Source: Odontocerum albicorne
Lineage: Eukaryota > Arthropoda > Insecta > Trichoptera > Odontoceridae
Direction: 5' to 3'
Length of the DNA stretch: 64,000 nt
Assembly: GCA_949825065.1 (NCBI GenBank)
Contig: OX463846.1
Coordinates: forward strand, 4,173,366-4,237,365
In this document: piece after piece, positions 1 to 10,246 of the stretch
Position numbering within the stretch: position 1 is the first letter of the stretch
Layout: each line of letters starts with the position of its first letter
The notes under the pieces: model-generated
What the model was told of the DNA's origin: nothing
The model's input: only the letters and a program-made list of their open reading frames with translations
Database searches by the model: none
Position numbers and translations under genes: made by a program

Positions 1-612
1 AAATGAAACGCGCGCTCCGGTGTTGGGTAGTGAGTACGCGATAAAAAATTTGCGATTTTAAATCGGAAAAATAAGAACATTCATAGATAATCCCCTTAAT
101 TAATTATAATTGAAGTTAAAAATTATAATAATTGAGATTTATTTGCTGAAAACATTAAAAAACCATCTGGCAACGCTCACGGAACGGGCGTAGATCTAGT
201 CTCGTTGCCAGCTCAACAGCTACTGCGGTGCGGCAGGGTTGGTGGCTAACTCGGGCGTGGCTTACACTTGCGAGGTTGAGACAATTGCGCTCCTCGCTAT
301 TCAGTGACGTATGCAAAAGTGAGATGCGAATATAGTGTCGCGTTTCCTGCATACTCTTCACCTATCGTCAAGACCCAAGATCGAGGCACTCACAGCGTTT
401 AAATGCGAATTTGTTTCCGATATTCACGAAATACTTACGATGTAGTCGATAAATTCTGATTATTATTAATATTATTTTTTAAATCAATGCGTAAAATATA
501 TTATGGAGGAATACCTAAAATCTTAACCTTGTATTTATAATATTTATAGAGATATTGATGGTTATTAGAAGCAACGTTTAGAAGATACCCAACACAGGGA
601 AGGAAAGGTTAA
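1..612 (+). mobile_element. piggyBac-type MITE, copy A (left end outside window)
   Basis: Right part of a non-coding element also present at 24535-25143 and 58794-59413. It ends in CACAGGGAAGGAAAGG followed by TTAA at 609-612; the other copies begin TTAA-CCTTTCCCTT, the inverted complement. TTAA target duplications with C-rich terminal inverted repeats are the piggyBac signature. Shared landmarks are 'cggaaaaataagaa', 'attgctgaaaaca', and 'ggaatacctaaaatct' near the right end. Divergence from copies B and C is considerable in 160-380, so this is an older copy. Confidence 0.7.
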
Positions 613-1661
613 ACATGTAGTGAAAAAATTACACAAACATTCATATCATCAAACTGTGTCCCTTTCAGTGTATGCAGAGAGGACTTTACGCTTTTCTATC
701 CAAACACGAAACTTTCGCTTCCTCGACATTCATACATCTCATCATGTACAATCATATATTATTTGTGCTTCTTACTTTAACTCCAATGAAACTGAAAAGA
801 AACTAAAATGATATGTTTTAAATATGAAATTGATTAACCACTTAATGCCCTTGAACGAGACCCTCTCGCGCGCCAAATGTGTTCCAATCTCCACTATCCC
901 GAGTCACGCTCGCTTGTCTCGACTTGCAGTGTTCTAATTTTAGCTAACACGTGTAACGCTCGTCAGTCGTTTGCATTTATTTATTGTAAATTTGCCAGCA
1001 GTTGTTGTGAGTGGTCGTGTTTTGTGTTGCTTATTTCGTATTCATGATATTGTTTTCGTGTTTACGTAGGTCTATGTTTAACACCGTGCTTTCAAATCTA
1101 CCATACCAAATTGAATTTTTAATTCTTCTTCATTTTTTTTTTAAATTAAAATATGTTTAAATTGTTATGTTTCAATTGAAAAGTGTATAAACTTAAAACA
1201 AAACACATAAAAAACTTGATGTTTTTTTAAACCCTCTTTGTAAAAAAAATCCTAGCATTAAATGGTTAATAAACTTAATTAAAAATATGAAAGTTATTTT
1301 TTTCTTGTGAGCTTTGTGCAGTTTTTAGTACTCATGTTCAATACAAAAATATTTATACATAGTTATTTGAAGTAAACCACAAAAAATATTTACCTCCACA
1401 CCTAAATGCATTTTCTGTGTCAGATAATTTTTTAATATATTTGCACTTCTGATTGAGATTCTTCTAAATAAATTAAATTTTTTTACTAGTACAAAACAAT
1501 ACAAACAAATCCATTGTGGTAGATAATCAGCTTCAGCCACCTGCAGAAAAAAAAAAAACAAATAACATTCAGTCCTGAGCACACATAAAAAAAAAGGACA
1601 GCAGAAAAAGACTGAGTTGATTTTATTATGAATTCAGTTCAATCTTTTGAATGAAATACAG
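613..1661. other. Unassigned intergenic DNA
   Basis: No convincing coding frame. A GC-richer patch at 840-970 followed by 'cgtcagtcgtttgc' and a GTAGGT donor-like site near 1065 could be an untranslated first exon, but nothing else supports this. The rest is A/T-rich with homopolymer runs. Confidence 0.4.
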
Positions 1662-1819
1662 TACAGGCAGTCCTCGACTTTCGTACATTCTACTTTCGTA
1701 CAGAATTTAAAAGTTAGATTTTTATCAATATGTATCGCAAAAATGCGCGTACTTCCATCTAAAAACTGTCCCCTCCTCATCGACAATTAGTCATTAGTCC
1801 CTCCCCTCCTCTCCGACAT

Positions 1820-2395
1820 TATACTTGTAAAATTGTAGCATGGTCCCTGTGACAGTTCACAAATTTGCCCCAATACAATCTTGTAACGAGGTTCAGTAGT
1901 TTTAATTATTTTATCAACTTAAATATAAGCCTTGATTCTAATAAATAGCAAGTTATTTAAGTAAATACATTACATAAAAATAACAATAATGACAAAATAA
2001 TTCATCTTGTTACAAATTAGCAAAAATATGGCAGTTTGTTAAAATCAAATAATATTTGGTGACGTTTGTCAAAAGTCACTATGTTAGTCTGCATTGGCTA
2101 GGGATGGGGTATACGATAATTGGATTTTCGATTTTTTTACACCTAAAATTAAATGTTTGTAATTAGTATTAATTCATAGTGGATCTTGGCCTATTTAAAG
2201 ATAGATACAAATCATACAATACATAAGAAAGTCAGTATAATGAAAATTAGGAATTAAAATGTCAGTTTAGATATAAACAATTTTTCCATTTATAAAAAAA
2301 CTATTCGATTTGTAAAAAAAAAACATTTTACCGCATCCCTTTCAGACATGACATTTCAAATGTCACAGAAACCATCCTACATTTTCTCAAGTATA
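1820..2395 (+). mobile_element. Mariner-type MITE, long form, copy 1
   Basis: Ends are inverted repeats: TATACTTG..AAA.TGTAG.ATGGT at the left and the complement ATTTTCTCAAGTATA at the right, flanked by TA. A second copy lies at 57935-58505 with the same length class and ends. No coding capacity. TA duplications and these ends suit the Tc1/mariner superfamily. It is nested inside the Tigger remnant and is therefore younger than it. Confidence 0.75.
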
Positions 2396-2551
2396 GTCAC
2401 GCCTGTTTCCACCATCACATGTTCAGCCTTGAGTTAGTACGGGTGTTCATAAGTTGTGTCTAGTCAGTTTATGTTAGGATGTGTGATGTCAGTTTATTTA
2501 CATATCTGTTTTCGCCGTTATCAAAAATTTCACACTTATCAATTCATAAAC

Positions 2552-2992
2552 ATGAATGAAAAACCAAAATACAGCAGTCTTGATACAGACACAAAGTAAT
2601 CAAAGTCTCATAAACTTCATACGATTGAGACAAAAATGGACATAATTAGATGTTCTGAAAGCGGCGAATCTTTTGCTTCAATCGGTGGTTTGTATGACTT
2701 AAGCAGATGGATAATATGTTCAATTCAAAATGAAGGAGAATAACATAATAACGAACTCATTGTTATGATTTTAGTAATCAAGAATATGAACGAAGCCTTT
2801 ATGCATCGTAACAAATTTTTGACCATCATGGAGGAATGTGATCCCAATGGAGAGCATAAATCTCATGTACGAAGGACAATAGAAAAAGACACAGCGTGTT
2901 ACAGAACTCTTTATCAACAAAAGAAAAAGAAGAGAACAATTCAACTATCTCTTGATAAATTTATAAAGAAAACACCAGATAGTAATCAATAA
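2552..2992 (+). pseudogene. Tigger transposase remnant, N- and C-terminal parts fused by deletion
   Basis: Reading from the ATG gives MNEKPKYSSLDTDTK, a stop, then a segment with TKMDIIRCSESGESFASIG and LYDLSR, which looks like the CENP-B/psq helix-turn-helix of pogo transposases. After a stop-rich joint the frame reopens at 2765 and ends with YRTLYQQKKKKRTIQLSLDKF-IKK, the characteristic Tigger C-terminal tail. The whole DDE catalytic core is missing, about 300 residues in typical family members. The element could only have moved with a transposase supplied in trans. Not functional; family call is fairly secure from both termini. Confidence 0.65.
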
Positions 2993-3253
2993 AGTGTTAT
3001 TTATTTATATTTATATGCAAATACACCTCATTAAAAAATCAATATTTTAAAAACCCTTTTTGATAATTTTTTTCACATTGCTCTACCTTCGTACATTTCA
3101 ACATTCGTACACATTTCAGGAAATAATTAGGTACGAAATTCGAGGACTTTAATTTGTAAGGACTAGCATTTGAGAATTTTAAAAAGCACCATTTAACATC
3201 ACAAAGAAAACAGTGGCTTATCAATCAGCTAAATAAATATTAAAGAGCATCTT

Positions 3254-3463
3254 CATCCACCTAGTAATAAGATTAAAGCCTCTCTCCTAACCCAGAGGTT
3301 GAGTGTTCAAATCCCACTGGAACCCAATTTTTTTCAAAAATGATTCCAGTCTGGTTTTCATTTAAGGCCTCATTAACATCTTTCTGGTTAGCTGGAAGAG
3401 ATTGCCACATGGCAATAAGCCCACCAAGTTGTACTGTATACAATAAAAGTGTAATACAATACA
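3254..3463 (+). mobile_element. SINE-1 copy
   Basis: Contains the B-box region 'gttcaaatcccactggaac', then the family body 'ttccagtctggttttcat', 'ggaagagattgccacatggc' and tail 'gtactgtatacaa..aaagtgtaatacaatac'. The A-box head is degenerate. Same orientation and structure as the copies at 9998, 31541, 37686 and 59599. Confidence 0.7.
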
Positions 3464-3661
3464 AGCGGGTGGCCCAGGTTCGATACCTAGCAGATTCACT
3501 TCTGGACTGCTTTTAATCTTAGACCATTTTATTTATGTTTTTCTAATGCTTATATGTTGCGTATCATATGCTTCATTAAAAGAGCACTATATAAAAATCT
3601 ACTTTATGAAAAGCTGCAGCAATTTAAACCTGCCGATTGTCTTGAAACTGTGATCTCCTTG

Positions 3662-3868
3662 CATACTTTTGCTAATTTGTAACAAGATGTATTAATTTGT
3701 CATTATTGTTAGTTTTATGTAACGTATTTACCTAAATAATTTGCTATTTATTAGAATCGAGGCTTATATTAAAGTTGGTAAAATAATTAAAATTACTGAA
3801 CGTTGTTACAAGGTTGTATTGGGGCAAATTTGTGAAACGTCACAGGGACCATGCAAAATTTTCTTTCG
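3662..3868 (-). mobile_element. Fragment of the mariner-type MITE family
   Basis: Reverse complement of the first ~200 bp of the MITE at 1820 ('gctaatttgtaacaagatg' ... 'ggggcaaatttgtga..cgtcacagggaccatgc'). Only one terminal half is present and the outer TIR is altered to 'ttttctttcgtac'. Confidence 0.65.
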
Positions 3869-4138
3869 TACAAAGGTTTTTTTGTAGTCCGTCTTCACTT
3901 GATAAATTTTCCGAGGTTTTATTTTACCAAATGTGTTTTTTCTAACTATATGCAGATGCGGAGGGAAGTATCTAATCTTATAACCGCAGCCACCGCTTTC
4001 TTATCCTTTCACTCAACTTGTACATATTTATTTTGTAATATTTTTAATCTGTCTATAAAAGTGGGTTCGAATCCTGAGTTAGAGCGCTGTTGTGGTCTGG
4101 TCTTGAAGTGCTATATAAATTGTAATTTTTATTATTTC
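3869..4138 (+). mobile_element. SINE-3 copy
   Basis: Matches copies at 7637, 17525 and 62283: 'gtccgtcttc', 'ccaaatgtgttttttcta', 'gcagatgcgg', then 'gtgggttcgaatcctgagtt' (B-box-like) and 'gagcgct..ggtctggtcttga'. Non-coding; the tRNA-like B box suggests an RNA polymerase III SINE, but no A box was found, so the class is tentative. Confidence 0.55.
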
Positions 4139-4401
4139 AAAATGTATTTAAGTTATAAATTTTAAAGTAAATTCTAAAACAAACTTGCAGTAGCAAACTT
4201 AAAACAAACTCTAAAACAAGTTGCAGTTAATGGGCAATGAGTTTATAGATCGTTTAGCCTAGTCATTTTGCAATAGTGTAACACTCTCTGTATTACACAA
4301 CTTGTGCAGTGGTATTAGTTTTAGAATGCCACACGATTGGTTCGCGCAGACCGCACATTTGTATTGTTGTTAAAATACTCGGTGATTAGAAAAACACTAC
4401 C

Positions 4402-4458
4402 ATGTCGAAATTAGGAAAGGGAAAACCGCTTTCGGGCCAAGCAAGGAGATTGTTTTAA
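4402..4458 (+). pseudogene. N-terminus of a Tc1/IS630-like transposase (fragment)
   Basis: ATG-initiated peptide MSKLGKGKPLSGQARRLF then stop. A start of the type 'K-G-K-x-L-S-x-x-x-R' followed by a YF helix is common in insect Tc1/IS630-like element proteins. The coding sequence stops after 18 codons and nothing recognisable follows, so this is at most the 5' end of a dead copy. Identification rests on a short motif. Confidence 0.3.
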
Positions 4459-5084
4459 ATTTTGGTAATGATTGATACTAATTAGGGATCGGTCGAAAAG
4501 GTGCTGCCATCTATTAGTGCGATTTTTGACTAATATAATGTATAATTCAAAATTTTTCGAAAGCTTTTTATGTTCTTTGTTATAACTTAAAGTTTTCTAG
4601 AATTTAGTATCACTCCGTTCACTATTATTTTAAAACTTTATTATATTTATAATATTACATTCATTTTATTTTTATGTGTAATCTAACTAAAGCTGACGAA
4701 CATTTTTACTTTATAATACTTATATTTATTTTTAGTCTTGAAAAACTCCATTATCGTTATTTAATGTTTCCTAGAATCTGACATGCCTAAATAATTAATA
4801 TGTTAAATAAACTAACTTTTATTTTATTTTTACGATTATTTCAATTTAAGTTGACAGCATTTTTAATTTACAAAACGTGTGTGCTCATTTCAATATTTGA
4901 ATACAATATATTATTTTTATATTTTTTTGCTTTTTCATTTCATAAAAGTGACAAGTTTTTGTAACTGCTCTGTTACTCACACTGATGCAAAATGACTCTT
5001 TAGACTGAACGGTGTATAACTAGTTGTGATTTCAATATCATGAGACCTTTCTGCCATATTTTTTTATTAAAAAAAAACGATTTT
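4459..5084. other. Unassigned AT-rich DNA
   Basis: No coding, repeat or structural signal recognised. If the ZAD exon at 5124-5264 is real, this would be the start of its first intron; no C2H2 zinc-finger codons are seen here. Confidence 0.4.
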
Positions 5085-5123
5085 CTATTTTTTTCTTAAA
5101 TTGATTGAACGATCCATTAATAC

Positions 5124-5264
5124 CTCTTTATCGACGAGTTTATTAAAACTTTCGTATAAATCTTCATCTGATATTCGCTTCATATTGGGAACTGAAGACA
5201 GACAAGTCCTACAAATACGTTCGTTAGGATCTATATTGTTACTTAAATTGTTAATCTGGGCCAT
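5124..5264 (-). CDS. Candidate first exon of a ZAD zinc-finger protein (partial)
   Basis: From an ATG at 5264 on the minus strand the frame reads MAQINNLSNNIDPNERICRT, continuing CLSSVPNMKRISDEDLYESFNKLVDKE. The C-R-x-C pair followed by polar residues and a short helix resembles the N-terminal half of a ZAD (zinc-finger-associated domain), which supplies two of the four zinc-binding cysteines in insect C2H2 transcription factors. A possible splice donor (GAG|GTATTA) follows residue E47. If it is not used, the frame stops at 5085. The second C-x-x-C half and any C2H2 fingers are not visible in the window. It could be a real exon of a gene extending to lower coordinates through a long intron, or an exon fragment carried by a transposon. 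Confidence 0.4.
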
Positions 5265-5285
5265 TATCAAGCTAAGTAGATCAAA

Positions 5286-6440
5286 CTACATTAAAAAACA
5301 CAAATTAAGTTAAATAAAATAACTTTGTAAACAAAAAGGACAGGTTATAATATTGTTTACATTTTTGACAGATTACCATAGAGAAACAAGCTAACGATTG
5401 GAGTTTTAACCATAGACAAAAATATTTTCTTGAAAATATATATTTTTACGTAGCTAAACCTTTATCAAATTTAAAATATTTATAAAAAAAATAAATATAA
5501 TGTGTAATTAAAAAAATTTAATGCTCGCTTACATACATGACTGGTAATGATAACCATTGAATGTTGTTTTATATGCTTTGCAGCCAAAGTATATAAACAT
5601 GGCTGAATTATAATTTTATTTTTATCGTAATGTCCACAAAATTATTTACTTTTTATCAGCTTTTGGTGTAGTTTATTGTATTAGAATTTATTATTTTACT
5701 TTCTTAGTTACTTAACATAAGAAATTCTATTTATTTATTTTTTTTAACACTGATATATAAGTTTCAATTTTCTTTTTTTATTTTCTTTTATTTATTCTAT
5801 CAATATCAAAAACTTGTGAGAGTTTAAGATAAATTTCCCAGGGGTCTCACTTGTAACTCACAATTTATGTCCTAGATGAGGTATGACCAATATTTTACGT
5901 AAGTAGGCCATATTTTGTCTGACAGAAGCCAGACCATCGCGGGCCAGAGGTTAAAAAACTTAAAAAGGCTAAAACTAAATGAAACGTTATTGATAAAGAA
6001 TTTTACTGATATTAATTTGACCCACTGCATTACTGTATTAAGCTTATGTAGTTTATATTATGTAATATCATGTTATATGCCTGTGCGGGTCACAAAAAGA
6101 GCTCGTGGGCTCTATTTGGCATATTTGATTAAGCATATTATAGATTCAAAACGCCGTCGTTAACGTGTAGATAGTATTCTTTATTGGTCAATGTGTACTC
6201 TATCGACGATTAAAAATCTCAGTTGTTTTATAGCTAGTCAAAGTATAGATAATTTTAAATATATATGTTAAACTGTTCGGTAAATTCTTTAATCGTTAGT
6301 TTTGGTGTATCAAGAAATTGGTATTCAGTGTTGTTAAATGGGTCACTACGTTCTAAAAGTAGCTGTAAAGTAGCGTCATTACTAATTTTAACTTTTTATT
6401 ATTATTAATTAATTATGCATCCCATAGGGGTTTTATTTCA
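5286..6440. other. Unassigned AT-rich DNA
   Basis: Upstream side of the candidate ZAD exon, then A/T-rich sequence. An 82-codon frame at 5915-6163 resembles nothing I recognise and has no supporting context. No repeat family identified. Confidence 0.35.
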
Positions 6441-6442
6441 AG

Positions 6443-6990
6443 GAATAGAGGAAATGAAGCAGAGATCTGAAGACGAATTGAAAAGGTCAAATCAGCTATA
6501 ACAAATCTAACAACGATATGTGCTAACCGGTCTATACTCAGAAGAACTTAAATCTGACTAGAGACTATTCATAGCACTATATGTAGTGGAAACAGGAAAG
6601 AGGAGAGGGAAGTAAAGAAACATAATAGATGCCTTCGAGATGTGATGCTGGTGGCGGAAGCTGCGTATTTTATGGACCGCAAGGTGCACCGACGTTTCTA
6701 TCAATGGAGAATTGCAGATTGCCGAAAGGCTTTCTATAACATACAGAAAAAGAACCCTTACGTACTTTGGGCATGTTGATGAAAAATTTATGAAAATTTC
6801 GGGAAGTTGGTGATAACGGGGAAAGTTGAAGGAAGGTGAGTATGAAAAAGGTGTCCTGTGCGATAGACATACGAGTATCAAATAAAGAAGATAACATGAT
6901 TATCTTTAAGCGCTGCATTCAACATGGTTCAGGACTGGGATGGATGGAGACAGGTGATGTGTCTCTCTCGAGACAAAGCAGAATACCACG
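6443..6990 (+). pseudogene. LINE-B reverse transcriptase C-terminal remnant
   Basis: One plus frame with several stops reads ...IIDAFEM*CWWRKLRIL, then WTARCTDVS, then RKRTLTYFGHVDEKF. This matches the segment after the polymerase domain of RTE-like non-LTR elements (K-R-I-D-A-F-E-M-W-C-W-R-R-M-L-R-I, followed by L-x-x-F-G-H-V). The start is truncated and the frame decays after 6830. No 5' ORF, endonuclease or YADD box is present here. Confidence 0.6.
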
Positions 6991-7571
6991 ATACTCAGCA
7001 TTGAGCACGCGATGAAAAAGAAAGAAGACATTCCACCCTATAAAGATGATTTGGGTCAATAACAATTTAAAGGAAAAGAGGTAATGTACGAATATGTAAG
7101 AAATTGCTATAGTACTGAATATTTAAGGAGTTTTGGACAATACATTAATAAAGCATTAAGTGTGAGTAGGTGGGACACGTTGAACAGACAAGGGGCATTG
7201 AGTCAAGATTATATGTTGCACGTAGAGGACGCTCAAAGAAAACATGGTCCAGGGTTTCCTCACTCATCTCACACGTGTATGAATTCTATAAAAGTAGTTT
7301 CATATCAGACTTTAGCATATTGTTATCCTGCATATGACGGACACAATTAATTTGGACAAGTTTCTTTTGTAGAACCATGGTTTCGTGGATATTTTAAACT
7401 GTATATTTCTGTAGGGACCCCTCTTTTTGCTACCAGACAACTTCCAGGCCTTTAACCAACCAGTAAGTACTTTTTGCTTAGAATTTTGAATGGCATTATT
7501 GAAAATTACTTTTTATATTGTTATTTTAACAAATCAATTTTAACAGTACTGATAATATTCAAAATTGCCTC
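6991..7571. other. Unassigned DNA with an 88-codon open frame
   Basis: The frame at 7084-7350 includes SVSRWDTLNRQGALSQDY and is not recognised. No splice sites, promoter or homology cue supports it as a gene; it may be more decayed LINE sequence. Confidence 0.3.
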
Positions 7572-7838
7572 AACATAACGATGTCCTCGTCTGGCATAGT
7601 TGGTACGATGTCTATCTTACAACTTGGATATTGTATTTCTACACATATTCAGTGCGGGGAAGTTCCTAATCTAATGACCGCAACAACTAACTTCCAATCT
7701 TTGGACTCAACTTGTTTTTTTTTAATCTATCAGAAATAGTAGGTTCGAATTCCGAGTTTAGAGCGCCCTTGATGAGAGTCTGCTCCGTGAATGGCGCTAT
7801 CTAAATTCTTCTTTCATTATTATTATTGCCTCAATATA
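7572..7838 (+). mobile_element. SINE-1 head joined to SINE-3
   Basis: 7572-7636 resembles a SINE-1 tRNA-like head ('ggcatagttggtacgatg'). From 7637 the sequence is SINE-3: 'gcggggaagttcctaatcta', 'gtaggttcgaattccgag', 'gagcgcccttgatgagag'. The join is direct, with no linker. Confidence 0.5.
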
Positions 7839-7851
7839 ACAACGTCACCCG

Positions 7852-8545
7852 TAGCCTAGTTAGTAAAACGTCAGCTTTCCAGCCTGGAGATTGTGAGTTC
7901 AATTTCCAATAGTGCACAATTTTTATTGAAAAAAAAGGGGTTCAGCCTGAAATTCACTTAGGCCGAGGCCACACCAAAGTGCTTTGTTAGGTGCTAAGGT
8001 AGGTTTTACGTGACTATTATGCTAGGTGATTTCATGATTGGCAACACTAAAGTGCTTCGCACAAATTCATTTGACATTTAGGAGCGGTTGAGTCAACAAA
8101 CGATGCCACTCTCAAAACTAACCAATTTCATTACAACTTACCATCTTTATTTACTTCCTGTGCAACTTCATTCCAAAGTGATTTTATTACAGGTACATTT
8201 TTGTATAATTTGCTCGATGGGTTCCACAAAGGCTCCCTTTTATACACAGCTGTTATTAAAACTTCCGCCATCTTGTAAAATCACGGTGACACAGTAAAAT
8301 TAACCAACACGTCTGATCGCTAGGAGATTCACTCGGTGACTAATCGTCATGTTCGCTAGGATACGTCGCCGAACTCGCAACATAGCTCTAAGCATCAAGC
8401 GAGGCTCCTACCTGTGTGGCCGAGGCTTTAATGCTCCTTTAATATTTTCTGGTTAATCGGAAGAGATTAAGAATAGAATTGACGAGAATTACCCGCCAGG
8501 TTGTACTGTATACAACGAAAGGGTAATACAATATAAGCTAGATTT
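7852..8545 (+). mobile_element. SINE-1 split by a PIF/Harbinger-type MITE
   Basis: SINE-1 head at 7852-7957 ('agcctagttagtaaaacg', B box 'gagttcaatttcc') stops at 'attcacTTA' and resumes at 8428 with 'TTAatgctcctttaatatt', exactly the family body that follows in other copies. The 3' part runs to 'aaagggtaatacaatat'. The interrupting DNA is annotated separately. Confidence 0.65.
7961..8427 (+). mobile_element. PIF/Harbinger-type MITE in SINE-1
   Basis: Ends are GGCCGAGGCCACAC at the left and GTGTGGCCGAGGCT at the right; the inverted comparison matches 11 of 14 bases. A TTA triplet flanks both sides, and removing one restores the SINE body. A three-base TWA duplication with G-rich ends is diagnostic of PIF/Harbinger. 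There is no transposase; 467 bp, non-autonomous. Confidence 0.65.
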
Positions 8546-9134
8546 TTTTAAATATCGAGAGATAAAAACACTTCGATTTTTTTTAATTTTATTTTTCTAC
8601 AACACATTTACTTTAAATATTACAACCTCATATTCGCGATTGAGGCTAGAAGGTGATTCACAGCTAACATATACATCAATTTCGTTTGTTTTCCCAATTA
8701 AATAATAAAAAAATGAACTTATTCGTAATAAACATTGAGAGTTATTTTCTTTGTGAAGATTTATTGTCAACGCGTGAAGCTTTCTAAAAATACCCAACGA
8801 TATATCAAATTACAAACAGTTTTTAGGTATCACCTTACCATTTCACTGAATACTTCTTTTATTTGTGCAAATTTGAAACTTTTGCTTTCAACAATCTACA
8901 TGCAAGAAAGAAATTACTGTAGCGCGTTACGAGACTCTTCAATCATTTTACTTCAAAATATTTAAGTCTCCTTGATGATGTCGTTCCAATTACAACGATC
9001 TTTTTGAGCATTTTGTCTCAAGTCTCCTATATGTACCTATATGTACCTTGTCTAAAGTTTAACCCTAGGCGACCAATCAGTCTGGCTCCTAAGACATGTC
9101 CTATATATAATCAAATATCAATTTAAGTTGACTC
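8546..9134. other. Unassigned DNA
   Basis: Mostly AT-rich. On the minus strand 8965-9090 there is a short LINE-like peptide around QKDRCNWNDI, too short to call. No gene recognised. Confidence 0.35.
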
Positions 9135-9190
9135 AATAAGGCATTAAAACATATATGTGTATACTCGAACCGGACAATATCAAAATTTGC

Positions 9191-9769
9191 TTAACCCTTC
9201 AAATGCCGTATGGCTGATCCCAGAGGGCCGTGATTTTTTAGCAAAAATAAAACCAAATATGTACAATATGTGTCGTTTGTGCCGCCGTTTACTCAGAAAA
9301 ACATAACTAAAACTTTAACAAAATGTCAGGGTTGTCGCAGCTTATCACAGAAAATACGGAAACATACATTAATAAAATATTAGATACAATTAAAAGTATA
9401 TGTAACAGGAAAATTTTAATTATTTTAATAACACACGAAAAGTAAATAATGTAGCTATAAAATAATTTCAATGGTTAAATAAGTAAAACGCAAAACTGAC
9501 AACCTTGTATTAGAGACACATGTTGAATGTCATGCGAAGCTTTTAGGTAAATTCTATAATACCTGTAAATTGTAATATTATAGTATTTATTCATCATTTC
9601 AATAGATGTCTCTATATGTTCCATATTTTAGATTATTCGAATTAGTACTAGACATTGGCTAGAAACAGGCATAAAGTTGAGCGATTTAACTCGCTAATTT
9701 TTATTGGCCGGCCCCACGGGCACGGCAACAGAGAGCGAGTAAACTCGCTTAAGGCACCTAACCGATTAA
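9191..9769 (+). mobile_element. piggyBac-type non-autonomous element in LINE-A
   Basis: Begins TTAA-CCCTTCAAATGCCG and ends AGGCACCTAACCGA-TTAA. Excising it leaves LINE sequence joined through one TTAA. The ends match weakly as inverted repeats (about 8 of 15). CCCTT-AA-TGCC ends and TTAA targets are typical of piggyBac-like elements. The right half has 'gagcg..aactcgct' inverted motifs at 9690-9752. No ORF. Confidence 0.6.
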
Positions 9770-9997
9770 ATTGACAGTATTCTTAAACCAACTTTGCTGT
9801 ATGGAAGGGAAACGTTGACGTGGGAAACGTCTGAAAGGAGCCGAATAAATGCTGTATAAATGCGTGCACTGAGAGGAACCAATAAGTTGATAATGTACAC
9901 ATATGATAGAATACAAAATGGAGTGATCAGGGACAAATTAACGGTGATGTATTAAAGTAAAATCAAGAAGAACACTGATATGGTTTAGCCATCCAGA

Positions 9998-10208
9998 CGA
10001 CCTCTATGGCCTAGTTGGTAAGACGCCTGTCTTCTAGCCCGGAGGCTACGAGTTAAATTTCCGATGAAACCCAGATTAAAAAAAAAAAGGATTCCGATCT
10101 AGTTTTCACTTAAGACCTCTTTAATATCTTTATAGTTGATTGAAAGAGATTGCCACGTGACAATAAGCCTGCCAGGTTGTACTGTACACAACGAAAGTGT
10201 AATTCAAA
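9998..10208 (+). mobile_element. SINE-1 in LINE-A
   Basis: Head 'ggcctagttggtaagacgcc', B box region 'gagttaaatttcc', body 'ttgccacgtgacaataagcc', tail 'gtactgtacacaacgaaagt'. It lies between LINE-A bases 'ggtttagccatccaga' and 'acgaatgaatggag'. Confidence 0.75.
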
Positions 10209-10246
10209 AAACGAATGAATGGAGAAAGAATAACAAAACAAATATA

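Larger units (their letters stand above)
1664..3156 (+). mobile_element. Tigger (pogo-like) DNA transposon, internally deleted
   Basis: The left end reads TA-CAGGCAGTCCTCGACTTTCG and the right end (3131-3156) carries the inverted complement CGAGGACT with GTACGAAA beside it. Further TTCGTAC subterminal repeats lie at 1686-1700 and 3088-3115 on both sides. The interior holds the first and last parts of a Tigger transposase. A separate mariner-type MITE sits inside at 1820-2395. The TIR style and encoded protein place it in the pogo/Tigger group, which duplicates TA. Right-hand bases outside CGAGGACT have drifted, so the exact 3' boundary is approximate. Confidence 0.7.
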
